This document shows positions 1-10,018 of a stretch of DNA of 39,597 bases, piece by piece. Where the stretch lies: positions 1,877 through 41,473 of the forward strand of contig JACNIU010000166.1 in NCBI GenBank assembly GCA_014382905.1, written 5' to 3'. Made by a program: the position numbers and the translations under genes. A model generated the notes under the pieces. The model had not been told where the DNA came from and did not search any database. It was given only the letters and a program-made list of their open reading frames with translations. Source of the DNA: Desulfobacterales bacterium (GTDB taxonomy: Bacteria > Desulfobacterota > DSM-4660 > Desulfatiglandales > Desulfatiglandaceae). Position 1 is the stretch's first letter, and each line of letters begins with the position of its first letter.

Positions 1-15
1 ATCCAGTATCGAGAA

Positions 16-1698
16 TCAGAAGAGGGGCATATCCCATGTGCCGTAACACCCTTTGATGGTCCGAGATATCTCTCCCTCAGTGACAAACGTCTTCACGGAC
101 TTAACAATTACTTCCATCAGATTTCTATCTTCATCGCAACAACGGGCAATCTCGCCCAGAGCGCGCTCCACCTGAGATGCATCCCGCTCTTTCCTGATCT
201 TTTCCAGTCTTTCCTCCTGAATCCTGAGGGTCTCGGGAACCTCAAAGAGCTGGATGGGGAGTTCCTCATCCTCTTGCCGGCTGAAATTCACACCCACAAT
301 CGGTATCTCGCCAGACTCCACTCCCCGCTGGTATTCATACGCGGCATTTGAAATCTCCCGGTGTATCCATCCGTTTTCAGTTGCCTTGACAAGGCCGCCC
401 ATCCGGTCGATCTCCTCCAAGACTGCCCCGATCTTCTCCTCTAACCGGTTTGTCAGGGACTCCACAAAATAGGATCCACCCAAAGGATCGATGGTGTGTG
501 TCACCCGGGTCTCTAACTGAAGGATCTGGCTGGTCCTCAGGGCGGTAAGTGCAGAGAGCTCGGTGGGCGTGCAGAGCGCCTCATCGTATCCATCGATATG
601 GACGGACTGGGCCCCTCCGAGTACCGCTGAAAGTCCGTGGTATGCGGCCCGGGCGATGTTGTTGAGCGGCTGCTGGGCGGTCAGGGCCACACCTGCCGTC
701 TGGACGTGAAACCTGAAGGACAGGGAGCGGAGGTTCTTTGCACCGAAACGCTCCTTCATGACCCGGTTCCAAACCCTTCTTGCTGCACGGTACTTGGCAA
801 TTTCTTCAAAAAAATCGCTGTGGGCCGAAAGAAAGAAACTCAGACGGGGGGCAAAGCTGTCCACGTCGTAGCCCCTCTTTATCAGCTCCTCTGAACAGGC
901 AATGGCATTGGCAATGACAAATGCCACCTCCTGATCCGCAGTACACCCGGATTCACGGTAGTTGTAGCCGGCAAAACTCACCGGGTTCCAGCGCGGGACA
1001 TACTTGGTGCAAAATTCGATGGCATCACAGCTCAATTTAAAGGAAAACTGAGGAGGCAGGACCTCAGGGGCGATTGTGATGGCCGTCTCCATGAGAAAGT
1101 CGTTCTGGCTTGTCCCGGTCAGTCTGTCTAAGGGGATGCCTCTTAACCTGGCGTTGGCAAAATACATCGACTGAACGCTGATGTTGCAGATCGGCTGGCA
1201 GGTCACCAGTGAGGTGCTGATCTCCTGGACCGGTATGCCATCAAAGAGCAGACGCATGTCATCCAGGGTATCGATGGCAACTCCCCCGCGACCCACATCC
1301 GCACGGCACTCCGGGTCAATGGAATCGTACCCCCTGAGTGTCGGGTAATCAAAGACCCCGTTTATCCCTGTGGCACCCTCCGCGAGAAGGAGCTTGTAGC
1401 GCCTGTTTGTCTCTTCAGGGGGCCCAAAACCGGCTAACTGCCGTAGGGTCCACGTCCTGCCCCGGTACATGGTGGGATACACCCCTCGAACAAAAGGCTC
1501 CTCCCCTGGAAGACCTAAATCGCGGGAGTAGTCAAGTCCCGACACATCTCCAGGCGTATACAAGGGATCGATCGGAAGACCGGAAAGGGTCTTAAAACTC
1601 CCTAATCGTTCACGCCCGGCGTCGTACACATCCCCTTCCCACCTGTCCTTTTTCCGCCCTATTTCATCTATCGCATCATCACAAAACAGTTTAGACAT
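16..1698 (-). CDS. Methylmalonyl-CoA mutase large-subunit (catalytic domain) family protein, without B12-binding domain
   Basis: 560-aa ORF with mutase motifs (GVYPTMYRGRTWTLRQLAGFG, TGTSQNDFLMETA, AQQPLNNIARAAYHGLSAVLGGAQSVHIDGYDEA, THTIDPLGGSYFVE). Confidence 0.93.
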   Translation of the reverse strand: MSKLFCDDAIDEIGRKKDRWEGDVYDAGRERLGSFKTLSGLPIDPLYTPGDVSGLDYSRDLGLPGEEPFVRGVYPTMYRGRTWTLRQLAGFGPPEETNRRYKLLLAEGATGINGVFDYPTLRGYDSIDPECRADVGRGGVAIDTLDDMRLLFDGIPVQEISTSLVTCQPICNISVQSMYFANARLRGIPLDRLTGTSQNDFLMETAITIAPEVLPPQFSFKLSCDAIEFCTKYVPRWNPVSFAGYNYRESGCTADQEVAFVIANAIACSEELIKRGYDVDSFAPRLSFFLSAHSDFFEEIAKYRAARRVWNRVMKERFGAKNLRSLSFRFHVQTAGVALTAQQPLNNIARAAYHGLSAVLGGAQSVHIDGYDEALCTPTELSALTALRTSQILQLETRVTHTIDPLGGSYFVESLTNRLEEKIGAVLEEIDRMGGLVKATENGWIHREISNAAYEYQRGVESGEIPIVGVNFSRQEDEELPIQLFEVPETLRIQEERLEKIRKERDASQVERALGEIARCCDEDRNLMEVIVKSVKTFVTEGEISRTIKGCYGTWDMPLF

Positions 1699-2012
1699 CC
1701 TTTTCCTCCACGCGGTTCAACACATGATCAAATCGAATCAAGGCGCATATTTTTCGGGCGTAAGTATAGGGAATCGGGGCGTATGGGTCAAGTTCAAATA
1801 TGGCCTCGTGAAATTGTGCGGCATCACTGTCAGTGAGGGAATCGTTATGCCGGCAAGTTCTCCTTGTGGGGGGCGTTGATTCTGACACTGTGGTCAAGAT
1901 GGGACTATTTCAGACATTTCTACCAGGTTTTTGTCCCGGGCAAGACATAGCGATTTGCGTGAAGATTTCTGCAGCCTGCTGTAGCCGGACTGCAAAATCA
2001 TTGGATTTTTTA

Positions 2013-2040
2013 TTGACAAAGCATCTCTGTGTTGTAAAAT
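2013..2040 (+). promoter_or_regulatory. Sigma-70-type promoter for the tRNA-Gly/tRNA-Cys unit
   Basis: TTGACA (2013-2018), 16-nt spacer, TAAAAT (2035-2040), about 10 nt before the tRNA. Confidence 0.65.
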
Positions 2041-2049
2041 AGAAAATAT

Positions 2050-2125
2050 GCGGGAATAGCTCAGTTGGTAGAGCCTCACGTTGCCAACGTGATTGTCGCG
2101 GGTTCAAGTCCCGTTTCCCGCTCCA
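2050..2125 (+). tRNA. tRNA-Gly(GCC), CCA encoded
   Basis: GCGGGAA/TTCCCGC acceptor stem, anticodon loop TTGCCAA, GGTTCAAGTCC T-arm, terminal TCCA. Confidence 0.95.
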
Positions 2126-2130
2126 TAAAA

Positions 2131-2206
2131 GGCGGCATAGCCAAGAGGCTAAGGCAGCGGTCTGCAAAACCGTTATTCATCGGTTCGAATCCGATTGCCG
2201 CCTCCA
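2131..2206 (+). tRNA. tRNA-Cys(GCA), CCA encoded
   Basis: GGCGGCA/TGCCGCC acceptor stem, anticodon loop CTGCAAA, GGTTCGAATCC T-arm, TCCA end. Confidence 0.95.
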
Positions 2207-2214
2207 ATAAAATC

Positions 2215-2248
2215 AAGGACTTAGCCAACATTGGTAAGTCCTTTTTTA
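2215..2248 (+). terminator. Rho-independent terminator after tRNA-Cys (possibly bidirectional with the convergent DUF39 gene)
   Basis: AAGGACTTA...TAAGTCCTTTTTT: perfect stem followed by T-tract. Confidence 0.75.
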
Positions 2249-2291
2249 TTGGCAAAGCTTGCCACCCGTGTTTACTGGACGGGCGGTCTTT

Positions 2292-3464
2292 TTATCTGAC
2301 AGTAGGCAGCATCTCCTGGGGTTGTGTGAGCAGGAATTCACCCTTTTCTATCCAGTCCTTCAGTATGTTTGCAATCTCAAGGGCCCTTACATATGAAGAC
2401 ACGGGGATTGCCGCGATCTCATGGCCGTTAAGACTGATCGTACCGCTTTTCAACTCCCCATAGCTTACCTGCCCCAGGCTGACTGCCTCTCCCTTTGGAT
2501 AATCGTTGCCATAGTCGATTATCTGGGTGTAAATCTCTTCATCGGCAATACCTGTAAAACGGGCCATTTCAGAGTTGATGATAGGAATTGGGATGCCTAC
2601 ACCCACTGCAAGAGAACAGCCGTAGCCAAGCATGCTGACACCAACCACCCACTTGGGGTCCATCTGTTTCAGATCCCCCATAACCATAAGTGTGCCCGCA
2701 GGGCTCAATGGGACACCGTTCTCACCCCTCTTGACATGAGGATTGTGCTGCGTCCCGGGGCCTATGACATGACCCTTTGCTCCTCCAAGAAAGATCCTTG
2801 TGCCCACACCGATTGTCAGATAGTAGGGATCATTAAAGAGGGGGCTCAACTGCCCCGCGGTAGCATAATTGGCATTCCCCGCATTTGGCTTTAATACCCC
2901 CATGTATGTATATATGGTCTTGTTCGTTAGATTAACGGCGCAATTATAATTTTGATAAGCGTTCCTGGGGTTCAGCAGTATGGCATTAGGGAGATCCTCA
3001 AGGGAAACCTTCTTTTTGAGATCACGTCTTGGATAACAGTCGGTTCCGTAGGCGGTGGCCCTCAGCTCCACGCGCTTCCCCGCCACCAAATCCTGGATAA
3101 CATGCCCGCCGCCATACTTGAACTGCCCTGGATGCACTCCATTCAAAGGATCGTCTTCAGCCGGCTCAGTGGCCCCGATATAGACGTCAACGGCTGCAAT
3201 ACCGGCATATGCGGGAACATCATTCAGCCACACCCGGGACGCCTTGATGCCGGGTTTGGTATGCCCAAAGTTAATAAAGGACCCGGACGAACACATGGGA
3301 GAGAAGGTCCCGGTTGTGACCACATCAATTTCACGGGCTGCTTTTTCAGGGCCCTTTTTCTTGACAATGTCCGTCATTTCGCTGGCAGTAACCACCACGA
3401 CATTCCCTTTTTTGATCTTTTGATTTATTTCATCGATTGTCCTGGAAAACCTCTTTTTCGCCAT
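2292..3464 (-). CDS. DUF39 / homocysteine biosynthesis family protein (COG1900-like)
   Basis: 390-aa ORF with TTGTFSPMCSSGSFINFGHTKPGIK, LNDVPAYAGIAAVDVYIGAT and GYGCSLAVGVGIPIPI typical of the family. Confidence 0.88.
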   Translation of the reverse strand: MAKKRFSRTIDEINQKIKKGNVVVVTASEMTDIVKKKGPEKAAREIDVVTTGTFSPMCSSGSFINFGHTKPGIKASRVWLNDVPAYAGIAAVDVYIGATEPAEDDPLNGVHPGQFKYGGGHVIQDLVAGKRVELRATAYGTDCYPRRDLKKKVSLEDLPNAILLNPRNAYQNYNCAVNLTNKTIYTYMGVLKPNAGNANYATAGQLSPLFNDPYYLTIGVGTRIFLGGAKGHVIGPGTQHNPHVKRGENGVPLSPAGTLMVMGDLKQMDPKWVVGVSMLGYGCSLAVGVGIPIPIINSEMARFTGIADEEIYTQIIDYGNDYPKGEAVSLGQVSYGELKSGTISLNGHEIAAIPVSSYVRALEIANILKDWIEKGEFLLTQPQEMLPTVR

Positions 3465-3863
3465 CCCTGTTTCACCTCCCGCAGTTACCTAAAGTGAATA
3501 AATCAAAGGTCTCATAAGGGGTCTCACGCCCCAGTACGATCTCCCGGACCTACCCCAGAGGAATGGACTTCGTATTCCACAGGGCAGGCGGGGTAAACAA
3601 AAGCGCTCGAGGCACTGAGTTCCGGGCCTTTGCCTCTATTTATTGTAGATGCGCCTTTTTAAACGCCTGAAACGTTGCATGATACGGTTTATCGGCCTCC
3701 GTGACAAGCAAAAGTTTTTAAACCGCCCTGCAACAGACCGGGTTCACGTTTCTTGACTTTCAACCCGCCATGCTATAGGCTTCAAAATAAAGATCGGCAC
3801 CTTTGTTCACAGGGATGAGTTTGTACGGTCTCACGTTCCCAGTTTCCGGTTTCTCATAAGGTC

Positions 3864-4691
3864 TTGAACATGGAGCATAAAATCAAAATCGGTCATTTGA
3901 CTATTGACACAGATAGTCCCTTCTTCTTGATTGCAGGTCCTTGCGTGATTGAGGATGAGGCATCCACTCTGAGAATTGCCAGTTTCTTAAGGGAAATAAG
4001 TGAGAAGTTAAGGATTCCGACCATCTTTAAGGCGTCCTATGATAAAGCCAACCGGACCTCTTTGAATTCTTTCAGGGGGCCCGGCCTGGAAAAAGGACTT
4101 GAAATAATTCGGGAAGTCAAAGAGATGACCGGATTGCCGGTCCTTTCTGATGTTCACCGGATCCATGAAATAGATAGGGCGGCGACGGTCCTTGACGTGA
4201 TTCAGATCCCCGCATTTTTGTGCAGACAAACCGATTTGATCTTGGCTGCCGCCCGGCCGGGTTTACCCATTAACATCAAGAAAGGACAGTTTCTTTCTCC
4301 CCGTGAGATGGGTCCGACGATTGCGAAAGTAACTTCCACCGGCAATCGAAGCATAATTATTACTGAGCGGGGGACCTTTTTTGGTTACAACAATCTGGTG
4401 GTTGATATGCGGTCGATCCCCATCATGAAGGAATTCGGTTTCCCCGTTGTATTTGACGCCACTCACAGCGTACAACTTCCCGGTGGAGAGAAAACCAGTT
4501 CAGGAGGCCAGAGGGAGTTTGTCAGCCATCTTTCCAAAGCCGCAGTAGCGGCAGGCGCAGACGGGGTTTTTATTGAGGTACATCCTGACCCGGATTCAGC
4601 CCTGTGTGACGGGCCCAATTCACTGCCGCTTCATGAAGTTGAGCCGTTGGTACGCATGCTCAGGGATATACACAGCCTGATAAGATCCTGA
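3864..4691 (+). CDS. kdsA: 3-deoxy-8-phosphooctulonate synthase; start more likely ATG at 3870
   Basis: FLIAGPCVIE, IFKASYDKANRTSLNSFRGPG, FDATHSVQLPGG motifs. Confidence 0.96.
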   Translation: MNMEHKIKIGHLTIDTDSPFFLIAGPCVIEDEASTLRIASFLREISEKLRIPTIFKASYDKANRTSLNSFRGPGLEKGLEIIREVKEMTGLPVLSDVHRIHEIDRAATVLDVIQIPAFLCRQTDLILAAARPGLPINIKKGQFLSPREMGPTIAKVTSTGNRSIIITERGTFFGYNNLVVDMRSIPIMKEFGFPVVFDATHSVQLPGGEKTSSGGQREFVSHLSKAAVAAGADGVFIEVHPDPDSALCDGPNSLPLHEVEPLVRMLRDIHSLIRS

Positions 4692-4810
4692 TTTCCATCA
4701 TCTTCTTCACAAGGTTGACCTTCCAGTCAAAGTCTCCTGCGTCAGATCTACCGTCACGCCATATCTCAGGCGGGACAAGCCGGAAAGTGTGTCAGGAAAG
4801 GAATCGATTC

Positions 4811-5350
4811 GTGAAAGTAGAGGATTTGATAAAAGAAAAGGCTGCTAAAATCAAGCTGTTAATACTTGACGTTGATGGTGTTTTGACAAACGGGCGTATC
4901 ACCATGAACGAAAGAGGAGAAGAGGTCAAATCGTTTAATGTAAAAGATGGCTTCGGATTAAAGATGCTTATGTCTGCGGGGATAGAGGTTGTTATCATTA
5001 CAGGCCGGCAATCAATAGTAGTAGCGCACAGGGCCAGGGAACTGGGCATTAAGGAAGTATGCCAGGGAGTCACAGATAAGAGGGAAGTTTGCAGGCGCTT
5101 GATTGATAAAAAAGGGCTCGTGAAATTGGAGGTATGCTGCATTGGGGATGATCTTCCTGATCTGTCCATGTTTGTGGAAGCAGGTCTCCGAATAGCCGTT
5201 GCTGATGCCGTGAAAGAGGTCCGTGAAGAAGCTGATTTTGTTACCAGGAAAAAGGGGGGGTACGGGGCGGTAAGGGAGGCGTGTGAATTGCTACTAAAGA
5301 GCCAGGGGGCCTGGCCCAGAATTGGCTTTACAGAACAAAGCGCGGATTGA
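4811..5350 (+). CDS. kdsC: KDO-8-phosphate phosphatase (HAD family, KdsC); the track ORF starts at 4715 but GTG 4811 is the likelier start
   Basis: LLILDVDGVLTNGRI, IITGRQS, CCIGDDLPDLSMF; follows kdsA. Confidence 0.92.
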   Translation: MKVEDLIKEKAAKIKLLILDVDGVLTNGRITMNERGEEVKSFNVKDGFGLKMLMSAGIEVVIITGRQSIVVAHRARELGIKEVCQGVTDKREVCRRLIDKKGLVKLEVCCIGDDLPDLSMFVEAGLRIAVADAVKEVREEADFVTRKKGGYGAVREACELLLKSQGAWPRIGFTEQSAD

Positions 5351-5365
5351 TATAATGAAATTTCG

Positions 5366-5941
5366 ATGAAAGCCCTTTTCAAGAGACATTGGCCCCTCTT
5401 AGGATTGGGGGCGTTGCTGCTTTTGGTCGCCTTTTACCTTGCCAAATCTGGGAAGGAGCTTGCTAAAACAACGGCCCTTTTAAAAGGTGTTGTCTCAGGC
5501 GAGGGGCTTGCGCTCAAGGATATTCACTATCGTCATGACGACCCCGATGAGAAGATAAAATGGATCCTGGACGCTGAAGAGGTCCGGTTTTCCGGAGATA
5601 AGAAAACGATAAGGTTTTACGATTTTAACCTGAAGGTTGAATCTGAGGGGAGGCCCCGGATCAAAGTCAGTGGAAAAAGGGGGAATTATTTCCAGGATTC
5701 CGGAAGGATCGAGCTCTGGGGAAATTTGGAGGGGCTTTACGGCAAGCAGTACAAAATTCTTACGGATTACATGCTTGTCTCGGAAAAGCTTGGGCTTTTG
5801 AGTACAGAAAAACCGGTTGAAATATTTGGCCCGTTTTTTATCGTGAAAGGGACGGGACTCTTTGCAGACCTGGAAAAGGAACAATTCAAGATACTCTCAA
5901 ATGTTACTACCACCATAAACAAGGAACCTGCAAGCCCATGA
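5366..5941 (+). CDS. lptC: LPS export ABC transporter periplasmic protein LptC
   Basis: N-terminal TM segment plus LptC-like fold signature; synteny kdsC-lptC-lptA-lptB. Confidence 0.88.
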   Translation: MKALFKRHWPLLGLGALLLLVAFYLAKSGKELAKTTALLKGVVSGEGLALKDIHYRHDDPDEKIKWILDAEEVRFSGDKKTIRFYDFNLKVESEGRPRIKVSGKRGNYFQDSGRIELWGNLEGLYGKQYKILTDYMLVSEKLGLLSTEKPVEIFGPFFIVKGTGLFADLEKEQFKILSNVTTTINKEPASP

Positions 5942-6492
5942 GAATCGTGACATATCCTTTTTTTCTATTTTTTGCGATGCTACTGTCGCTGACCTTCTGG
6001 TCCGCTCCCGCTCAACCAGCAAGCCCGGAAAAAAAACCGGGAGAAAGCAGCCCAATGCCGATAGTTATTAATTCCAAAGCGTTGGAAGCGGATAACAAGA
6101 ATATGACGGTCACTTTTACGGGTGACGTTGAAGCCAAGAGAGAAGATTTTACCGTGTACTGCCAGCAGATGGTAGTCTATTATGAGAAGCAGGCTGACAA
6201 AAACAAGGGTGCGGACGAAGGAACCAGAATAGACAAGATCGTTGCCACAGGAGACGTTAAAATCGTTCGCAGCGAAGGCGGAGTCGCCACCGGAAAAAAG
6301 GCCGTGTATTATCAGCGGGATGAAAAGCTGGTCCTCACGGGGCAACCGGTTGTTAAACAGGGGGATAATTCGGTGGAAGGTGATCGAATCACGCTTTTTC
6401 TGAAAGAGGATCGAAGTGTTGTGGAAAGCTCAGGGGATAAGAAGGTGAGGGCCGTCATCTTTTCCAAGCAAAAGAAGCAACAGGGCCTTTGA
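5938..6492 (+). CDS. lptA: LPS transport periplasmic protein LptA (OstA family)
   Basis: Signal peptide, PIVINSKALEADNKNMTVTFTGDVEAKRED; overlaps lptC and lptB. Confidence 0.9.
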   Translation: MRIVTYPFFLFFAMLLSLTFWSAPAQPASPEKKPGESSPMPIVINSKALEADNKNMTVTFTGDVEAKREDFTVYCQQMVVYYEKQADKNKGADEGTRIDKIVATGDVKIVRSEGGVATGKKAVYYQRDEKLVLTGQPVVKQGDNSVEGDRITLFLKEDRSVVESSGDKKVRAVIFSKQKKQQGL

Positions 6493-7223
6493 CCGTGGCG
6501 AATGATATCCTTCAAGCAGAAGGCCTGGTCAAGATCTATAGTGGAAAACGGGTTGTCGATCGGGTCAACATAGTGGTTAAACGGCAGGAGATCGTCGGTC
6601 TTCTGGGCCCGAACGGGGCTGGCAAAACAACCACTTTCTATATGGTGGTGGGTCTTGCGCATCCTGATGAGGGAATGGTCTTTTTAGACGGCAAAGATAT
6701 CACCCGTGATCCCATGTATCTCAGGGCCAGGAGAGGGATTAGCTATCTGGCCCAGGAACCATCCGTATTCAGGAAATTGACTGTTGAGCAGAATCTGCTT
6801 GCAATTTTAGAAGTGTTAAAAGTCCCTGCCCATGAAAGGAATGTGCGTCTTGAGAAGGCCTTAACGGAACTTGGTATTCTCCATTTAGCCAAACAGAAGG
6901 CCATGTCCCTTTCTGGTGGAGAACGGCGAAGGTTAGAAATAACCAGGGCACTCATTACGAATCCAAGATTTATGCTGTTAGATGAACCTTTTGCAGGAAT
7001 TGATCCACTTGCCATAAATGACATCCAGCAGATTATCAGACAGTTAAAAGAACGGGGCATAGGGATCATCATCTCTGATCACAACGTCAGGGAGACATTA
7101 AGCGCATGTGATACCGCATATATTATAAACCAGGGGAGAATTATTGAAGAGGGACCACCTCAAAATATCGTACAGAGCAAAATTGCCCGGAGCGTTTATT
7201 TAGGAGACAACTTTAATCTATGA
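6489..7223 (+). CDS. lptB: LPS export ABC transporter ATP-binding protein LptB
   Basis: Walker A GPNGAGKTT, LSGGERRR, LLDEPFAGIDP, ISDHNVRETL. Confidence 0.97.
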   Translation: MTVANDILQAEGLVKIYSGKRVVDRVNIVVKRQEIVGLLGPNGAGKTTTFYMVVGLAHPDEGMVFLDGKDITRDPMYLRARRGISYLAQEPSVFRKLTVEQNLLAILEVLKVPAHERNVRLEKALTELGILHLAKQKAMSLSGGERRRLEITRALITNPRFMLLDEPFAGIDPLAINDIQQIIRQLKERGIGIIISDHNVRETLSACDTAYIINQGRIIEEGPPQNIVQSKIARSVYLGDNFNL

Positions 7224-7248
7224 GTTTACCTGTACCACCCGGTTCGTT

Positions 7249-8694
7249 ATGGCGTTAGAATTAAGACAATCATTGGGCCTATCCCAGCATCTTGTGATGA
7301 CCCCCCAGTTGCAGCAGGCAATTAAACTCCTGCAGCTGTCAAGGCTTGAACTCCTTGAGACCATTTCCCAGGAAATTGACGAAAACCCTTTATTAGATGA
7401 ACTTACGACCGGGGAAGTTGAACAGGATGAAGGGGAAGATGAGAGGGAAGAGACGTCAGGCCAAGAACCGCCCGAGCTACCCGAAGTGAAGGTTGAGGAG
7501 CGGATCCGTGATGACGTTGACTGGGAGGCCTATATTACAGAATATAATACCGGCTGGGCTGAAACCCGGTACGAGGAAAGGGATACCCCAACCTTTGAAA
7601 ATATCACCGACACCAAGACGAATCTCTCGACGCACCTTATCTGGCAGCTCAACATGAGCAACGTAGATGAGAAACAAAAAGAGATTGGGGTTCACATCAT
7701 CGGAAATCTGGATGAGGACGGATATCTGGACATCCCCCTGGAAGAGATATCACAGGCTACCGGGCATCCTTTTGAAAAAGTGCTGGAGACCCTCCAATTG
7801 ATTCAGAACTTTGATCCAGTGGGAGTGGCAGCCCGAGACCTCCAGGAATGTCTGCTCATTCAGACCAGATTCCTAAATCTCGGGGGCACCATCGTTGAAA
7901 AGATGATTCTGGATCACCTAAAGGCCCTGGAAGAAAAGAAGTATGATAAGATTGCGAGCAGCCTTTCATTGCCCATTCAGGATGTCATTTCGGCGGTATC
8001 GCTGATTCAGGGATTGGATCCGAGACCCGGCAGGGTTTACTCAAACGATGAGACCATCTACATAACTCCCGATATTTATGTTTTGAAAGTGGGTGATGAT
8101 TATGAAATAGTCCAAAATGAGGATGGACTGCCCAAGTTGAGGATCAATGCTTATTATAAGAGGATTTTGCAGAATAAATCCCCTTTATCAGAGGACACAA
8201 AGGCATACATCCAGGAAAAGCTGAGATCTGCGGCCTGGTTGATAAAGAGTATTCATCAGCGTCAACGGACCCTGTTTCGAGTCACAGAGAGTATTGTCCG
8301 CTTTCAAAGAGAATTTCTTGATAAAGGTATCACGCATCTCAAACCCCTCGTTCTTCGTAACGTGGCTGAAGATATTGAGATGCACGAGTCCACTGTTAGC
8401 AGGGTTACCACAAACAAATATGTTTATACGCCTCAGGGTCTTTTTGAGCTAAAGTTCTTTTTTAATAGTTCCATCAGCAGGCTTGACGGGGAAGCCCTTG
8501 CGTCTGAAAGTGTGAAAGAACAGATTCGAAAAGTCATCAAGAACGAAGACAAAGCAAAGCCCTACAGCGATAAAGAGATTGAAAAAATGATGAAGCGACT
8601 TAACATAAATATTGCCCGTCGTACAGTTGCAAAATACAGAGAATCAATGGGTATCTTGCCGTCGCGGAAGAGGAAGGATTTTCTGTTACAGTAA
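7249..8694 (+). CDS. rpoN: RNA polymerase sigma-54 factor
   Basis: LRQSLGLSQHLVMTPQLQQAIKLLQLSRLEL N-terminus; RpoN box ARRTVAKYRE. Confidence 0.98.
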   Translation: MALELRQSLGLSQHLVMTPQLQQAIKLLQLSRLELLETISQEIDENPLLDELTTGEVEQDEGEDEREETSGQEPPELPEVKVEERIRDDVDWEAYITEYNTGWAETRYEERDTPTFENITDTKTNLSTHLIWQLNMSNVDEKQKEIGVHIIGNLDEDGYLDIPLEEISQATGHPFEKVLETLQLIQNFDPVGVAARDLQECLLIQTRFLNLGGTIVEKMILDHLKALEEKKYDKIASSLSLPIQDVISAVSLIQGLDPRPGRVYSNDETIYITPDIYVLKVGDDYEIVQNEDGLPKLRINAYYKRILQNKSPLSEDTKAYIQEKLRSAAWLIKSIHQRQRTLFRVTESIVRFQREFLDKGITHLKPLVLRNVAEDIEMHESTVSRVTTNKYVYTPQGLFELKFFFNSSISRLDGEALASESVKEQIRKVIKNEDKAKPYSDKEIEKMMKRLNINIARRTVAKYRESMGILPSRKRKDFLLQ

Positions 8695-8853
8695 CCCCCC
8701 GTAAGAAGCTTGAGCATCGGTGCTTGTTGTTTTTAAGGGAATAGGAGTTTATTTTTCATATGATCTTCGCTATAGTTACAGGGTTTTCTAACGGGGCAAA
8801 CCTTTAACATAAAGTTATTTGGCGCTTTACACTTACCACCCGGAGGAACCTTT

Positions 8854-9393
8854 ATGGATATTACGGTAACATTCAGACACATTGAACCTATAGAGAGCCT
8901 TAAGGCCTACGCTGAAGAGAAGGTGTCTAAGATTAAGAAATACCTGGACACTCCCTTGGAAGCCAACATTGTATTGACCGTTGAAAAATTCAGACATATA
9001 GCAGATGTAACCCTCAGTCTAAACGGAACACCGATAAAAGCAGTTGAAGAAACCGGTGATATGTACTCGGCTATTGACCAGGTTATGGACAAGGTCGAAA
9101 ACCGGGTCAAGAAACATATCTCCAAGATCAGAAACCATCGGCAGGAAGGCGCAAAAGGTGAAGCTGATACTTTGAACGAAGAGGTAAATTACGCCGTCGC
9201 AATGGCTCATGATGAGCCCACGATCGAAGTCGAAGAAATGTTTGCCAAACCAATGGACCCGGAAGAGGCAGCGATGCAGCTTAACTTGATGAAACAGGAC
9301 TTCCTGGTTTTTAGAAATGCCAAATCAAGGGAAATCAACGTTATCTACAAGCGAAGCGACGGCAATCTCGGGCTCATCGAGCCCTCTAATTAG
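8854..9393 (+). CDS. hpf: Ribosome hibernation-promoting factor, long form
   Basis: MDITVTFRHIEPIESLKAYAEEKVSKIKKYLD plus C-terminal S30AE-type domain (DFLVFRNAKSREINVIYKRSDGNLGLIEP). Confidence 0.94.
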   Translation: MDITVTFRHIEPIESLKAYAEEKVSKIKKYLDTPLEANIVLTVEKFRHIADVTLSLNGTPIKAVEETGDMYSAIDQVMDKVENRVKKHISKIRNHRQEGAKGEADTLNEEVNYAVAMAHDEPTIEVEEMFAKPMDPEEAAMQLNLMKQDFLVFRNAKSREINVIYKRSDGNLGLIEPSN

Positions 9394-9476
9394 TTTCCAT
9401 CCGGAAAGGCCTTTTTCTCTCCGGGCAGGAGGGCCTGCGGATTGGAAGTGGGCATCTAAATTGGCTGGTTTATGGA

Positions 9477-9938
9477 ATGAAGCTTTCTGAAATCATCACA
9501 ATAGATAATATTATACCTGAGCTCAAGGCTAAAGATAAGAAAGGCGTCTTAGGAGAATTGGCTGAAGTAATCTCCAAGCATGATCCGAATATAGACAAAG
9601 GAACGCTTGTCAAGGTCCTTGTCGAGAGAGAACACCTTGGAAGCACAGGAATAGGCGATGGTGTTGCCATTCCCCACGGTAAGCTGAACTGTGTAGGACG
9701 TCCCATTGTATCATTCGGAAAGAGTAAGGAAGGGCTTGATTTTGACTCCATGGATGGACAGCCTGCTTATCTCTTCTTCCTGCTCTTGGCCCCCGAGAAT
9801 TCATCCGGTGTACACCTACAGGTCCTGACCAAGATCGCAAGGATTTTGAAAAACAGCGCTTTCCGGAAAGAGTTGATGCGTGCTCAGACTAAAGAGGAGC
9901 TTTACCAAACGATTATTCAATCTGACAGAGAATCTTAG
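9477..9938 (+). CDS. ptsN: PTS IIA-like nitrogen-regulatory protein
   Basis: TGIGDGVAIPHGKL active-site His motif; downstream of rpoN-hpf. Confidence 0.93.
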   Translation: MKLSEIITIDNIIPELKAKDKKGVLGELAEVISKHDPNIDKGTLVKVLVEREHLGSTGIGDGVAIPHGKLNCVGRPIVSFGKSKEGLDFDSMDGQPAYLFFLLLAPENSSGVHLQVLTKIARILKNSAFRKELMRAQTKEELYQTIIQSDRES

Positions 9939-10018
9939 GGCGAGCCCTTAGCTGTCCCTGCAGGATGAATCGAGCTCCCATCCGAAGAGCATCCAAACAC
10001 GTAACGAGGTTTGAGCCA

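Noticed and set aside
1691-1897. 68-aa minus-strand ORF upstream of the mutase gene
   Set aside because: Short, no recognisable domain, overlaps the mutase start; not enough support to call as coding.
1910-2167. Minus-strand 85-aa ORF with ...SGKRDLNPRQSRWQREALPTELFPH...
   Set aside because: Antisense translation of the tRNA-Gly gene, a common spurious ORF.
4792-5382. 196-aa minus-strand ORF antisense to kdsC
   Set aside because: Ser/Thr-rich shadow ORF; kdsC on the plus strand has clear motifs.
8694-8853. Possible sigma-54 promoter between rpoN and hpf (TGGCGCTTTACACTT)
   Set aside because: Has the GG-like element but lacks a proper -12 GC at the required spacing.
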